This document shows positions 1-9,392 of a stretch of DNA of 64,000 nt, one piece after another; positions within the stretch are counted from its first letter, which is position 1, and each line of letters opens with the position of its first letter. The stretch covers positions 62,001 to 126,000 of the forward strand of contig JAYQIC010000007.1 in NCBI GenBank assembly GCA_038141425.1. The letters are read 5' to 3'. A model generated the notes under the pieces. That model made no database searches and was not told the origin of the DNA. It worked only from the letters and a program-made list of their open reading frames with translations. Made by a program: the position numbers and the translations under genes. The stretch is from UBA7985 sp038141425. Lineage in GTDB: Bacteria > Pseudomonadota > Alphaproteobacteria > UBA7985.

Positions 1-1
1 A

Positions 2-319
2 GACGAGCTGGCCGGCGCCTATGCGGACTCGGACGTGTTCGTGTTTCCTTCGAAAACCGATACCTTCGGTCTGGTGCTGCTGGAGGCTTGCGCCGCTGGG
101 ACACCGGTTGCGGCTTTCCCGGTCACTGGCCCCAAGGACGTGATCACCGACCCTGCGGTCGGCACGCTGAGTAAGGATTTGCAGGCGGCCTGTCTGCGGT
201 CGCTGGAGCTGTCGTCGTCGGCGGCGCGGACCTATGCGGAAGGCTTCTCGTGGGATGCCGCGACCCAGACCTTCCTCGACGCCCTTGAGCGGACTTCGGT
301 GACCGGCAACGAAGACTGA
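2..319 (+). CDS. Glycosyltransferase family 4 (GT-B), C-terminal part only
   Basis: The first frame is open from the window edge, so the gene is truncated at its 5' end. The visible 105 residues carry the donor-sugar half of a GT-B glycosyltransferase: FVFPSKTDTFGLVLLEACAAG has the E-x7-E pattern of family 4 enzymes (with D in the first acidic position and E in the second), followed by G-x-PVAAF and the GPKDVI element common in mannosyl- or glucosyltransferases of this family. The acceptor is not predictable. A GTG at 35 is only an internal codon. The stop at 317-319 lies inside a stem-loop. It is convergent with the DUF4170 gene. Confidence 0.75.
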   Translation, partial: DELAGAYADSDVFVFPSKTDTFGLVLLEACAAGTPVAAFPVTGPKDVITDPAVGTLSKDLQAACLRSLELSSSAARTYAEGFSWDAATQTFLDALERTSVTGNED

Positions 320-369
320 AGGTCTCCGCCTCGTTGCCGGTGTGACTGACGGAGATGGAGGGTCAGTCA
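302..369. terminator. Two stem-loops at the convergent gene ends
   Basis: An 11-bp perfect inverted repeat (302-312 with 331-341, ACCGGCAACGA arms) encloses the stop codon of the glycosyltransferase and a small inner AGAC/GTCT pair. A second hairpin follows at once (TGACTGAC 343-350 with GTCAGTCA 362-369). There is no T-tract, so a Rho-independent terminator is not proven; the position between convergent genes suggests 3'-end formation or protection. Confidence 0.4.
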
Positions 370-393
370 GGCGCTTATTGCTCAGATGGATGA

Positions 394-660
394 TCAGCCG
401 AGCAGGATGGTGCGGCGGTCCATGCGGTGGGCCACTTCCGCAATCTCGTAGCGGACCTGTGCGTTGCCCGTGGACTGGAACGACAGGGAGCGCCACTTGC
501 TCATGGCTTCATCGTGGGACCGGAACGGCCCGTGGATCTGGTTGGAGCGGGTCAGGACTTCCTCGAACGAGGTGTCGGTAAACTCGCCACCGATGACGTA
601 GAAAAAGGTCTTGTCGGTCTGAGCCTCGGGTTGAGGCCGGTTTGCAGCGGGTGCTTGCAT
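394..660 (-). CDS. DUF4170 family protein
   Basis: Small soluble protein of about 88 residues with the DUF4170 core: FFYVIGGEFTDTSF, then a GPF(R)SHDEAMSKW segment. The family is largely alphaproteobacterial and has no known function. An in-frame TTG at 681 would add seven residues, but the ATG at 658-660 is preceded by GGAG eight bases upstream, so I choose the ATG. It lies about 75 bp downstream of aceA on the same strand and could be co-transcribed with it. Confidence 0.75.
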   Translation of the reverse strand: MQAPAANRPQPEAQTDKTFFYVIGGEFTDTSFEEVLTRSNQIHGPFRSHDEAMSKWRSLSFQSTGNAQVRYEIAEVAHRMDRRTILLG

Positions 661-736
661 GGTCTGGTCTCCATTACTCAAAGGGTGGGGCCAAGAGCCC
701 GATCCCGAAGGACCGGTCAGGGCGAGGCGGGGGTGA

Positions 737-2062
737 TTAGGACGCCGCGGCGCGGACGTCGAATTGCTCTTCTTCGGTCGAACCGGTCAGTGCGGTCACC
801 GATGACGTACCGCCCTGGATCGTCGTCGTGACATCGTCGAAGTAACCGGCGCCGACTTCCTGCTGGTGCGAAACGAAGGTGTAGCCCCGGTCTGCATCAG
901 CAAATTCCTGCTCCTGCAGCTCGACGTAGGCCGACATGCCGCGCGCAGCGTAGTCGTTGGCCAGCCGGAACATCGAGTTCCACATGGCGTGGATCCCGGC
1001 CAGCGTGATGAACTGGTAGCGGTAGCCCATGGCCGCCAGCTCGGTCTGGAACTTGGCGATGGTCGCGTCGTCGAGGTTGCGCTTCCAGTTAAAGGATGGC
1101 GAGCAGTTGTAGGACAGCAGCTGGTCCGGATATTCCTTCTTGATCGCCTCGGCAAAGCGGCGGGCTTCGTCGAGATCGGGCGTCGCCGTCTCACACCAGA
1201 TCAGATCTGCATAAGGGGCGTAGGCGAGGCCTCGGGCAATCGCCTGATCCAGCCCGGCATTGGTGCCGAAGAAGCCTTCGGACGTGCGCTCGCCAGTGAC
1301 GAAGGGCGCGTCATAGGGATCAACGTCTGAGGTGATCAGGTTGGCAGCATTCGCGTCGGTCCGAGCCAGGATGATCGTGTCCGTTCCCAGCACGTCGGAG
1401 GCAAGACGCGCCGAGACCAGCTTTTGCACAGCTTCCTGGGTCGGAACGAGCACCTTGCCGCCCATGTGGCCACACTTCTTCACCGATGCCAGCTGATCCT
1501 CGAAGTGGACCCCGGCAGCGCCGGCGGAAATCAGGCCCTTGGCGAGTTCGAAGGCGTTGAGGACGCCGCCAAAGCCGGCTTCGGCATCGGCAACGATTGG
1601 CAGGAAGTAGTCGATCCCGCCATCGTCTTCGGGGCTCATGCCCTTGGCCCACTGGATTTCATCGGCGCGGATGAAGGCGTTGTTGATGCGCTCGACCACG
1701 GCCGGAACCGAGTTCACGGGGTACAGCGACTGGTCGGGGTACATGGTCGGTGCGGTGTTGGCGTCGGCGGCAACCTGCCAGCCGGAGAGGTAAATGGCTT
1801 CGATGCCCGCCTTGGCCTGCTGCACCGCCTGACCGCCGGTCAGAGCGCCGAGGCAGCGGACGGCCTGATCATCGCCGTCGCGATTGACCATGTCCCAGAG
1901 CTTCCGGGCGCCGTTGCAGGCGAGGGTGTTTTCGCGCTGAACCGACCCGCGCAGCCGCACCACGTCATCGGCAGTGTAGCCGCGTTTAACGTTGGCCCAG
2001 CGTGGGTTGGTGGCCCAGTCTTGTTGGAGGTCGGTGATCTGCTGCTGGCGGGTCGTGCTCAT
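737..2062 (-). CDS. aceA: Isocitrate lyase
   Basis: Cytosolic enzyme cleaving isocitrate to glyoxylate and succinate, first step of the glyoxylate shunt, needed on acetate, fatty acids and other C2 sources. The 441-residue length is normal for the bacterial family. The catalytic signature KKCGHMGGK is present near residue 195, and the flanking GGVLNAFELAK and NYNCSPSFNWK-type segments (here SYNCSPSFNWK) fit. An AAAGGAAA Shine-Dalgarno precedes the ATG at 2060-2062. It is transcribed divergently from a RamB/ScfR-type regulator, a pairing known from Paracoccus and Corynebacterium where the regulator controls aceA. No malate synthase gene is in the window. Confidence 0.97.
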   Translation of the reverse strand: MSTTRQQQITDLQQDWATNPRWANVKRGYTADDVVRLRGSVQRENTLACNGARKLWDMVNRDGDDQAVRCLGALTGGQAVQQAKAGIEAIYLSGWQVAADANTAPTMYPDQSLYPVNSVPAVVERINNAFIRADEIQWAKGMSPEDDGGIDYFLPIVADAEAGFGGVLNAFELAKGLISAGAAGVHFEDQLASVKKCGHMGGKVLVPTQEAVQKLVSARLASDVLGTDTIILARTDANAANLITSDVDPYDAPFVTGERTSEGFFGTNAGLDQAIARGLAYAPYADLIWCETATPDLDEARRFAEAIKKEYPDQLLSYNCSPSFNWKRNLDDATIAKFQTELAAMGYRYQFITLAGIHAMWNSMFRLANDYAARGMSAYVELQEQEFADADRGYTFVSHQQEVGAGYFDDVTTTIQGGTSSVTALTGSTEEEQFDVRAAAS

Positions 2063-2255
2063 GATGCGTTTCCTTTGTCTGGGTCGCGATAGTCGGGGTC
2101 ATAGGTCGTGATCGGTATGGAGGTCGGGTTGAGGGGCAAAAAGTTGAGAGGCAAAGGGTGGCGGGGTTCTGATCCCCAGTCCGCGGCGGTCCCGCGTTGT
2201 TTCCTTGGCCATAGTGCCAACTCAGGGTGCGACCGTCTGGCGTGGTTGAGTTGAA

Positions 2256-2271
2256 TTGTAAAGATTTACAA
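2256..2271. promoter_or_regulatory. 16-bp palindrome, candidate operator between aceA and its regulator
   Basis: TTGTAAAGATTTACAA is a perfect inverted repeat with 7-bp arms and a 2-bp spacer, in a locally AT-rich part of the divergent 257-bp spacer, about 50 bp before the regulator start. Regulators of the ScfR/PccR/RamB group are known to bind TTTGCAAA-like half sites; TTTACAAA here is a one-base variant. Autoregulation and control of aceA are inferred. Confidence 0.45.
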
Positions 2272-2319
2272 ACAAATATTGTGAATGCATGTTAAGAATT
2301 ATCTGCTAAGGTCCGAGCC

Positions 2320-3680
2320 ATGGCAGCAGAACGCAAACTCTTCATCGGTCACAAGCTACGCCGCCTCCGCCGCGAGGAAGGCGTGACGCAAGCCCAGATG
2401 GCCCACGATCTGGGGATTTCGGCCGCTTATCTGAACCTGATCGAGCATAACCAGCGGCCGATCACGGTGAACGTCTTGCTGCGGCTGGGCGATGCCTTCG
2501 GGGTCAATATTCAGGAGTTCGCCCTCGATGACAGCGACGCCCAGTCTGGCCGTCTGCGCGAGGTGCTGTCCGACCCGCTGTTCGCGGAACTGGATCTGAC
2601 GCGGCAGGATCTGCGCGAGGCGGTCGAGCGCGTGCCTGTGATCGCCGAAGCGCTGCAGCTGCTCTACGCCCGTTTTCAAGCCGGTGGTTCCGGCCAGCCC
2701 GACGCTGCCGCCATGCCCGGCACCCTGCTGGGCCGCCCGACCGAGGTCGACGAACTGCTCGACGCGCTCGAAGACCGGCACAATCACTTTCCCCAGTTGG
2801 AGACGGCCGCCGAAGCCTTGTCCAACGACGCCGGGTTGCGCCAGAGCCACCTCGAAGCCGATCTCAGCCGTCACCTCGCTGAGGCCCATGGCCACGTCGT
2901 CCGTACCATGCCGGCCAGCGTGATGGAGACCGCTGCCTTCCGCCACGACCTTCACGGCAAGCGCCTGATATTCAACGAGCTGGCACCCCCGGAAAGCCGC
3001 GTCTTCGCCCTCGGGCTGACCGTGGCTGAACTCAGCCTGCGCGACGAGATGCTGGCGCTGGTCGATGCCATGGGTATCCGGCAACCAAGCAGCGCCGCGA
3101 TGATGCTGAGCGCACTCAAGGGCTATTTCGCCGCCGCCGTGATGATGCCCTACGCCCGGTTTTCGGACGCAGCGCTGGAAACCCGCCACGACCTCGACAT
3201 TCTGCAGGCCCGCTTTGGTGCCAGTTTTGAGCAGGTGGCACACCGGCTGACCTCGCTGCAACGGCCCGGGACGCGCGCGGTCCCCTTCTTCATGCTGCGC
3301 ATGGATGCGGCGGGCAACGTCTCCAAGCGGTTCAGCGCCGGTGGGTTTTCGATCTCGCGTTACGGCGGTGCCTGCCCGGCGTGGTCGGTGGTCAACGCCG
3401 ATCAACACCCGGGCAACCTTGGCGTTGATAAGGTACAACTGCCCGACGGCGGCACCTTTCTCACGCTGGCGAAGTCGATCCGCAAAGGCCTGCCGCAAGC
3501 GGGCCGGGCACAGCGCCGCCTCACTGTGGTCTTGGGCTGTTCCGACGAGTTCGCGGAGCAGGTGGTTTACGCCGATGGGCTCGAGGCGCAGGGCCTGCCC
3601 CCATCGGCACCAACTGCCGGCTTTGTCCCCGTCCACGATGCGAGCACCGCGCCTTCCCAGCCTCGACCACGATCCGTTAA
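2320..3680 (+). CDS. RamB/ScfR-type XRE regulator of short-chain acyl-CoA metabolism (one frameshift)
   Basis: Transcription factor with an N-terminal XRE helix-turn-helix (residues about 9-63, GVTQAQMAHDLGISAAYLNLIEH), a central DUF955/IrrE-like region and a C-terminal DUF2083 region. The frame first reads on past the natural end; just after the CCCCC run at 3598-3602 the neighbouring frame gives PIGTNCRLCPRPRCEHRAFP, the conserved C-terminal cysteine motif of the family, ending at a TAA at 3678-3680. One C missing from the run would join the two, giving about 453 residues. Homologues (RamB, PccR, MccR) sense acyl-CoA and control isocitrate lyase or methylcitrate genes; adjacency to aceA supports that role. 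Confidence 0.85.
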
Positions 3681-3885
3681 ATTTTTGCATGCGTGGGATC
3701 AGCGTCGCCTTCGGGGTGACGCAGTCGCTTATGCAACAGATTCGCGAAACGAAAGCCCGCATTGGGCGGGGCAGAACTCATCCTGCTGCCCGGTCCCACC
3801 GTGCTGTCAAACAGGCGTGTTCTGCGGTTCTCAACTGACGCCCTATCCCCACCACCACAGGGGGCGTCTTGCGGGAGTTGTGGTC

Positions 3886-4861
3886 ATGACAAGCACGGCC
3901 AGCGCAAACCGGCCGACCGCCCCCTGCTGATGCTGCTGGGGGGGCTGTTTTTGTTTTCCATTCAGGATGTGCTGATCTCCGATCTCTGAAGCGCTATCCC
4001 GTGCACGAAATCGTGTTTCGTCCGCAGCTCTGGTGAACATCTGGCCGCTGATCCTGCTCAGCTTTGCCTTTGACCAGGGCAAGAACATGCAGATCACCAA
4101 GTTCTGGCAATTGTTCCTGCGTGGCGGCCTGCTGTCGCTGTCCTATACGGCCTACTATCTGGCGCTGGCGGGGCTCGACTTTGCGCAGGCGACGTCGCTG
4201 TACTTCACCGCGCCGCTGTTCATTACCTTCCTCAGCTGGGTGACTACCCGCGTGCCGATCGGCTGGCGACGCCTGACCGGGGTGATCATCGGTCTGGTCG
4301 GCGTGGTCTTCATCGTTAAAGCCGGGGGTCGGCGATATCCCGCTGCTGCCCGCGCTGATGGCGGTGGCCTCTGCGTTTTTCTATGCCCTTTCGGCGCTGA
4401 TGACCAACTGGCTCGGCCGGACCGAATCAACGACAGTGCAGTCGGTGACCTTCGTGATCATGAACCTGATCATCGGGGCGCTGTTCTGGGCGATATTCGG
4501 CGAGGGCTGGGCGGTCGATCACGCGCCCGAGGGCCTCGAAGTGCTGCTCAAGGCGTGGGTCTGGCCGACCCGTGCGGACGTGCTGATCATGGTCGGGATC
4601 GGGCTGGGTTCGGCGATCGGCTTCATCATGCTGACCGCGGCGTATCGCAATCTGGAACCCTCCTTCGCGGCGCCGTTCGAATACTGCCTGCTGGGCTATA
4701 ACCTGCTGTGGGGCCTGCTGCTGTTCCGGCAGGTGCCAGACGCGCTGACGCTGGTCGGGATTGCCATCATCGTCAGCTCCGGCCTGTTCGTGCTCTACCG
4801 CGAGGGCGAGCGCCGTCAGTCGCTGGTTCAGCGCCTGTTCCGTCCACGGCGGGTCAGATAA
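3886..4861 (+). CDS. EamA/DMT-superfamily permease (several frameshifts)
   Basis: Inner-membrane transporter of the 10-helix drug/metabolite type, probably exporting or importing a small metabolite. Pieces in three frames line up in order: start MTSTASANRP at 3886, then LMLLGGLFLFSIQDVLIS, KRYPVHEIVF, ALVNIWPLILLSFAFDQGKNM through VVFIVKAGG, then LPALMAVASAFFYALSALM to a normal C terminus at 4861. The frame changes near 3925, 3985-4020 and 4325, mostly next to G or C runs, so indel errors are more likely than a decayed gene. A GGGAG sequence precedes the ATG. Two EamA repeats are recognisable. The substrate is unknown. Confidence 0.7.
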
Positions 4862-4965
4862 GCCCCGGCGGCGCTTGGCAAGTGCGGTCGCGCTGGCCTA
4901 TCGCTTACCGCAGGTCGCTCGTCCCGGGCGGCCTGCCGCCGATTTTTTGGCCTGAGGACAGTGCC

Positions 4966-5805
4966 GTGTTTCTTGATATTCCGCTCTCTGACATTCTGTT
5001 TTTCGCCGCTGTATTGACCGGCGGCGCTGTGGTTGCCGGCTTCATCGCCGGGCTGTTCGGGGTCGGCGGTGGGATCGTGATGGTGCCGATCCTGACCGAG
5101 CTGTTCGGCCTTGGCTTGCGGGGATCCGACCCGATCCACGCCCAGCATATTGCCGTCGGCACGTCGCTGGCCATCATCATACCGACCTCGCTGGTCTCGG
5201 CCCGGACTCACTATCGCTCGGGCAAGATCGAAATGGGGCTGCTGCGTCAGTACCTGCCTTTCGTCGTCATCGGCGTGATCGGTGGTCTGGGGCTGGCGCG
5301 GGTGCTCGATGCCAGCGGGCTGATGCTGGTGTTCGGCGTGATCGCGCTGGTCGTCGGCCTGTATCAGTTTTTCGCCTCGCCCGATCTGACGATCCGCTCG
5401 ACGCTGCCCGGTGCACCGGTGCCGCAGGCAGCGGGTCTGTTCATCGGCAGCACCTCGACGCTAATGGGCATTGGCGGCGGCGTGACCAACAACGTCTTCA
5501 TGTCGCTCTGCGGGGTCGATATCAAGCGGGCTATCGCCACCTCGGCGGGGGTAGGGGTCATTATCTCGATCCCGGCAACGGCAGGCTTTATGACCATCGG
5601 CTGGACCAAGGACGGCCTGCCGCCGCTGTCGCTCGGTTACGTCAACCTGATCGCGCTGGCGCTGATGATTCCCTTCACCATCTATATGGCGCCGATCGGT
5701 GCGCGGCTGACCCATCGCCTCGACGGGCGGCTGACCAAGCGGCTGTTTAGCCTGTTCCTGATCGTCGTCGCGCTGCGGACGTTCTGGAAGGCTTTCGCCG
5801 CCTGA
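4966..5805 (+). CDS. TauE/SafE family membrane permease (DUF81)
   Basis: Integral membrane protein of 279 residues with the duplicated TauE/SafE signature: AGFIAGLFGVGGGIVMVP in the first half and GLFIGSTSTLMGIGGGVTNN in the second, about eight hydrophobic segments in all. Relatives export sulfite, sulfoacetate or other organosulfur anions, or import various carboxylates; the substrate here cannot be told. I start at GTG 4966 because a GAGG sits eight bases upstream and the upstream in-frame sequence is not family-like. It follows the DMT permease on the same strand with a gap of about 100 bp. Confidence 0.85.
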   Translation: MFLDIPLSDILFFAAVLTGGAVVAGFIAGLFGVGGGIVMVPILTELFGLGLRGSDPIHAQHIAVGTSLAIIIPTSLVSARTHYRSGKIEMGLLRQYLPFVVIGVIGGLGLARVLDASGLMLVFGVIALVVGLYQFFASPDLTIRSTLPGAPVPQAAGLFIGSTSTLMGIGGGVTNNVFMSLCGVDIKRAIATSAGVGVIISIPATAGFMTIGWTKDGLPPLSLGYVNLIALALMIPFTIYMAPIGARLTHRLDGRLTKRLFSLFLIVVALRTFWKAFAA

Positions 5806-5893
5806 ACCAGATTACGGTGCATTTCTGGCCCTCCGCCTTGCTTTTTCGCGGGAAAATCTGCGACTATCGGCGTGAAAGCAGGGAGACATTGGG

Positions 5894-6355
5894 ATGACAG
5901 CCGAACTGGACAGCATCGATCGCGCGATTCTGACGGCTTTGCAGCGGGACAGTCGGATGTCGATGGCTGAACTGGGCGAGCGCGTCGGGCTGTCGTCGTC
6001 GGCCTGTCACCGCCGGGTGCTGCAGCTGCAGAAGGCCGGGGTGATCGAGGGTTACGCTGCCCGTCTCAGCCCCAAGATGCTCGGGCTGGACCTGCACTTC
6101 ATTGTCGATGTCTCGCTGGTCTCGCAGGCCGAGGAAGATCTGGAAGCCTTCGAGCGCGCCGTCCGCGATAACTCATCGGTGCTGGAATGCTATCTGATGG
6201 CGGGGCAGGCGGATTATTCGCTCCGCGTCTCAGCCCGCGATACCAGCCACTATGAAGAGGTCCATCGGCAGATCGCCCACATGCCGGGCGTGACCCAGAT
6301 CGAGTCCAAGCTGATCCTGCGTGGGGTCAAAAAGTGGATGGGCTACAAGGTCTGA
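5894..6355 (+). CDS. Lrp/AsnC family transcriptional regulator
   Basis: 153-residue DNA-binding protein with an N-terminal winged helix-turn-helix (DSIDRAILTALQRDSRMSM...LGERVGLSSSACHRR) and a C-terminal RAM/AsnC ligand-binding domain ending in ESKLILRGVKKW. Length is standard. The TxxxxTxxxL-like RAM core reads CYLMAGQADYSLRV. Such regulators respond to amino acids; no target is adjacent apart from the upstream TauE/SafE gene on the same strand, and the gene downstream is convergent. A GGGAGACA motif lies upstream of the ATG. Confidence 0.9.
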   Translation: MTAELDSIDRAILTALQRDSRMSMAELGERVGLSSSACHRRVLQLQKAGVIEGYAARLSPKMLGLDLHFIVDVSLVSQAEEDLEAFERAVRDNSSVLECYLMAGQADYSLRVSARDTSHYEEVHRQIAHMPGVTQIESKLILRGVKKWMGYKV

Positions 6356-6388
6356 TCCAACCCTGCAGCCCACCGTTCTCAGATCGCC

Positions 6389-9032
6389 TTAGAGCGAGGT
6401 GTGGTCGTAGAAGATGAGCGAGCCGTTCCAGGTCTGCGTCATCTCTTCGTCACCGACAAAGTACGTCGACGTTCCGGCCTGACTGATACCGACCAGCAGT
6501 TCGTCGGCCCCGATGTTGCCCTCATCGCGGGAAGATTCCTCGATCTCCCCCGGGATGACCAACAGCTCGGTCGCCCCTGGCACCGGCTCGGTGGTGTACA
6601 TCTGGGTCAACACCTGCGGGTTGGTCGGGTCCACGTCGAAGAAGCGGATGATCGGGGTCTGGTCTCGGATATCCAGGACTGCGAGTTCGAGGTCTGAGTC
6701 ACCGTCAAAGTTACCAGACTCGATCTGGCTGGCCTTGATGTCCGTGGCATGCATGCCATCGTTGGAGATGGACACCGCCTCTGGTGTGTCGAGGTGCGTG
6801 TGGAAGGCTTTACTGAAAAAGAGACCTTCATCCGTAGCGGTGAATACGATGTTATCAATTACGGCAACATCGTTATGCTTTATACCCGTTCCAGCGCTAA
6901 CGATGCCTTTGTCTTTGTCCTCTAGCCAAGCCATGCCGATGGCGGTGCCATCACTGATCCCCGTAGGTACCTATTGAATACTCGACACCGTTGAGCGTCA
7001 AGCTCTCAACCTCGTCGAAGTGCCAATTACCTTGCTGCTGAGTTCCATCGATCTGATACTGATTGTCGATGAACTCCACTGTGTACAGCGCATCCTCCGC
7101 CGCGTTGTTCCCAGTGCCACCGCCAATCACCATGACTTTCTACATGTTGGTGATGGAGGTTTCTTGACCGGCATTGTCTTTATCAAAATGTCCAATGATG
7201 ACATCACGAACGGAAGCTGGCTCAGAGTCCAAATCAGCAGTCAAGAAACTGAAAACACCAGTACTGCCGGCTTGCCAGATCTGAACGACCGAGTGTTCTC
7301 CACTAGTTCCACCCCGACCAGCAACCGCAATATCAAGGTTCCCGTCACCGTCGATGTCGTCCATGTCGATCGCGATTATTTCATGGATGTAGTGCTGTTC
7401 ATCGATGTTATCCGCGTCATTTACCGAGTAGGTCTCAGAACCAGAGAATCCGCCCTCGCCATTGATTTTGTGCACAGAGAAGACTGTCGAATATTCGCTG
7501 TGGATCGACGCGATCAGGTGCTCGCCCGTGCCGCTCTTGGCGTATTCGGCTTCGTCCATAAACGGCAGCCAGTCGGTGCTGTCGGCTGCGCCGGACTGCG
7601 TGCTGTTCTGACCGTTGTAGCTCAGGCGGGTGATGTCCGCCTCGCGCACATACTGCAGCGGGGAGTCGTCATCGATGGAGTTGGTGATGTCGAACTCAAA
7701 GGTCCGGAATTCGGTCTGCGCCGAGCCGTCTGACACCTCGATCACCACCGTCGCCTTGTTGTGGTCGAACAGGGTGCCGTCAGCGTCGTTGCCCGGCTGG
7801 CTGTAGTCCAGACGTTCCTTCAGCACCAGCTGGTTTTCTTCGTTGATCATGAAGATCTTGGTGTCGGTCGAGCCCAGCTTCTGGCTGTCGATCCGGTACT
7901 GCAGCTCATCGCCCTCAGGGTCATCAGCCGACAGGGTGCCGATGATGGTATCCTGCTCCACCAGATTGTAGCTGCCGGTGCTGTTAAAGAATGCAGAGAA
8001 CTTAAGCGCCGAGGGGCCTTCGTTGTCCGGATCGGTGTTGGTGATCTCGAACTCAGGATCGATGCCATCGTCGATTTCCTCTTCGACCACTGCTGCGGCG
8101 GCCTCTGCGGTTGCCGCATCGCTGTCGCCGGAGACATCGTCGGAATCGCCTTCGCTGACGTCATCACCGCCGCTGGTATCGTCTGCTGCGGCATCGTCGG
8201 CTGTGGCATCGTCGTCGCCATCGCGGGCAAAGGGGTTGGGCAGGTTGCCGGTCAGCGCTGCAGCACCCAGGCCCAGCGCGCCAATCCCGGCAACACCAGC
8301 CGCCAGCGGGCCCCAGCCAGCCAGACCACCGCCCGAAACGCTGGAGAGCACCGACGTGGTTTCCGTGACCATGCCGAGGTCACCGGCAATGCTCGACGCC
8401 AGCCAGACGTCTCCGCCATTGAAGGCGTAGTCACCGGCGCTGGCCGTCATCAACTCACCGTCCTTAAGCGTCAGCGCGAGGCTGCCGTCGCTCAGTTTTT
8501 CGGTGCGCAGCACGTCCGACTGGACGTTGCGGAAGTTCTTGGTCGTGACCGTGGTTTCGGCGTTGTTGAGCTGCGCCGTCTCGGTCGGGTTGAGCAGCGT
8601 AACCTGCGTGGTGCGGACCTCGGAGGTCGGCATGAACACCGGCGTGGTCGAAGCCGTCTCGACGCCGCCCAGCTCAACGCCGCTGTAGCTGTTCCAGCCC
8701 TGCACCTGCTGCTCAGTCGGGTAGACGCTCAGGACACCGGGCGCCGCGCTGCCACGAGAGGAGGCGAGGCCGTCGGTCGGGCCGTCGATGGTCGAGGTCT
8801 GCTCACCCATGCTCGGGTGGGTGTGGGGCACTTCCTCGCCAATGTCGGTCATGGTGCCGCCAAAGAAGGGGCCACTCGCGGTGCCGTCGGTGGGCTTGGC
8901 GACGTATACAGTATGGCTCGGTGCCTCTCCTGCGAAAAACGCGCTACCGGCGACGGCGGAGAAAAGGCCCTTACGAACAAAGGAGGGGCGTGCGGAGCCA
9001 ATAGCCCTCTTAATATGAAATATCGTATTCAT
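6389..9032 (-). CDS. Large exported FG-GAP/cadherin-like protein (in-frame TAG and one frameshift)
   Basis: About 880 residues. From the N terminus: a basic then hydrophobic leader (KGLFSAVAGSAFFAGEA), a low-complexity Thr-rich region, a Gly/Ala-rich hydrophobic stretch (WGPLAAGVAGIGALGLGAAA, about residues 240-262), a strongly acidic Asp/Ala/Ser linker, a cadherin-like module (IIGTLSADDPEGDELQYRID), then FG-GAP/VCBS-type repeats with calcium-loop sequences (DMDDIDGDGNLDIAVAG; GNFDGDSDLELAVLD). The reading frame is interrupted by TAG at 7140-7142 and a one-base shift near 6955-6965, yet repeat sequence continues in frame between and after them to a TAA/TAG end at 6389. It is probably a secreted or surface adhesin-like protein; the role is inferred. 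Base composition is less GC-rich than that of its neighbours. Confidence 0.62.
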
Positions 9033-9392
9033 TTTCTCGTATCCAAGGCGACCTGAACCATGACTGGATGAAGTTTCCCGAAAATTGGAAAACCGGCACC
9101 TCCGGCCCTGTCACAAGTCATTGAAAAAACTCGTATAACGACGAGGAGCCATAAAAATCCTGCGTCATATAAAACTAATTTTAAACAGATACAAGAGAAA
9201 AAGGCGCTAAAGGTATGAAAAAGGCCGTGAAATTTTTTGAGACTGAAAGTGGCTTTGGGCAAATCAGTACAGTCGCGCGCATTATTGCGATTCATCATCG
9301 CGACTCAGGGCTACCATAAAGCGTGAAAAACCGGTGCAGGCGCTACCTGCCAAAGGCAAGCTCGCGGCATTTATTCGAAATCATCAGAGGGA
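9033..9392. other. 360-bp AT-richer intergenic region
   Basis: It lies upstream of the FG-GAP gene and downstream of the LpoA-like gene, both on the minus strand. It contains the candidate promoter at 9166-9194 and, on the minus strand at about 9325-9355, a short GCAGG/CCTGC hairpin followed four bases later by TTTTT that may terminate the lipoprotein transcript. I see no coding sequence in it. Confidence 0.5.
9166..9194 (-). promoter_or_regulatory. Possible sigma70-type promoter for the FG-GAP gene
   Basis: Read on the minus strand, TTGTAT (9194-9189) and TATATG (9171-9166) are 17 bp apart in an AT-rich spacer, matching the -35/-10 layout. The expected start site would give a leader of about 125 nt before the ATG at 9032. 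Motif-based only. Confidence 0.3.

Noticed and set aside
7140..7142. TAG in the FG-GAP gene as a recoded (pyrrolysine-type) codon
   Set aside because: No pylT or pylBCD genes are visible, and a frameshift lies 180 bp further on, so error or decay is simpler.
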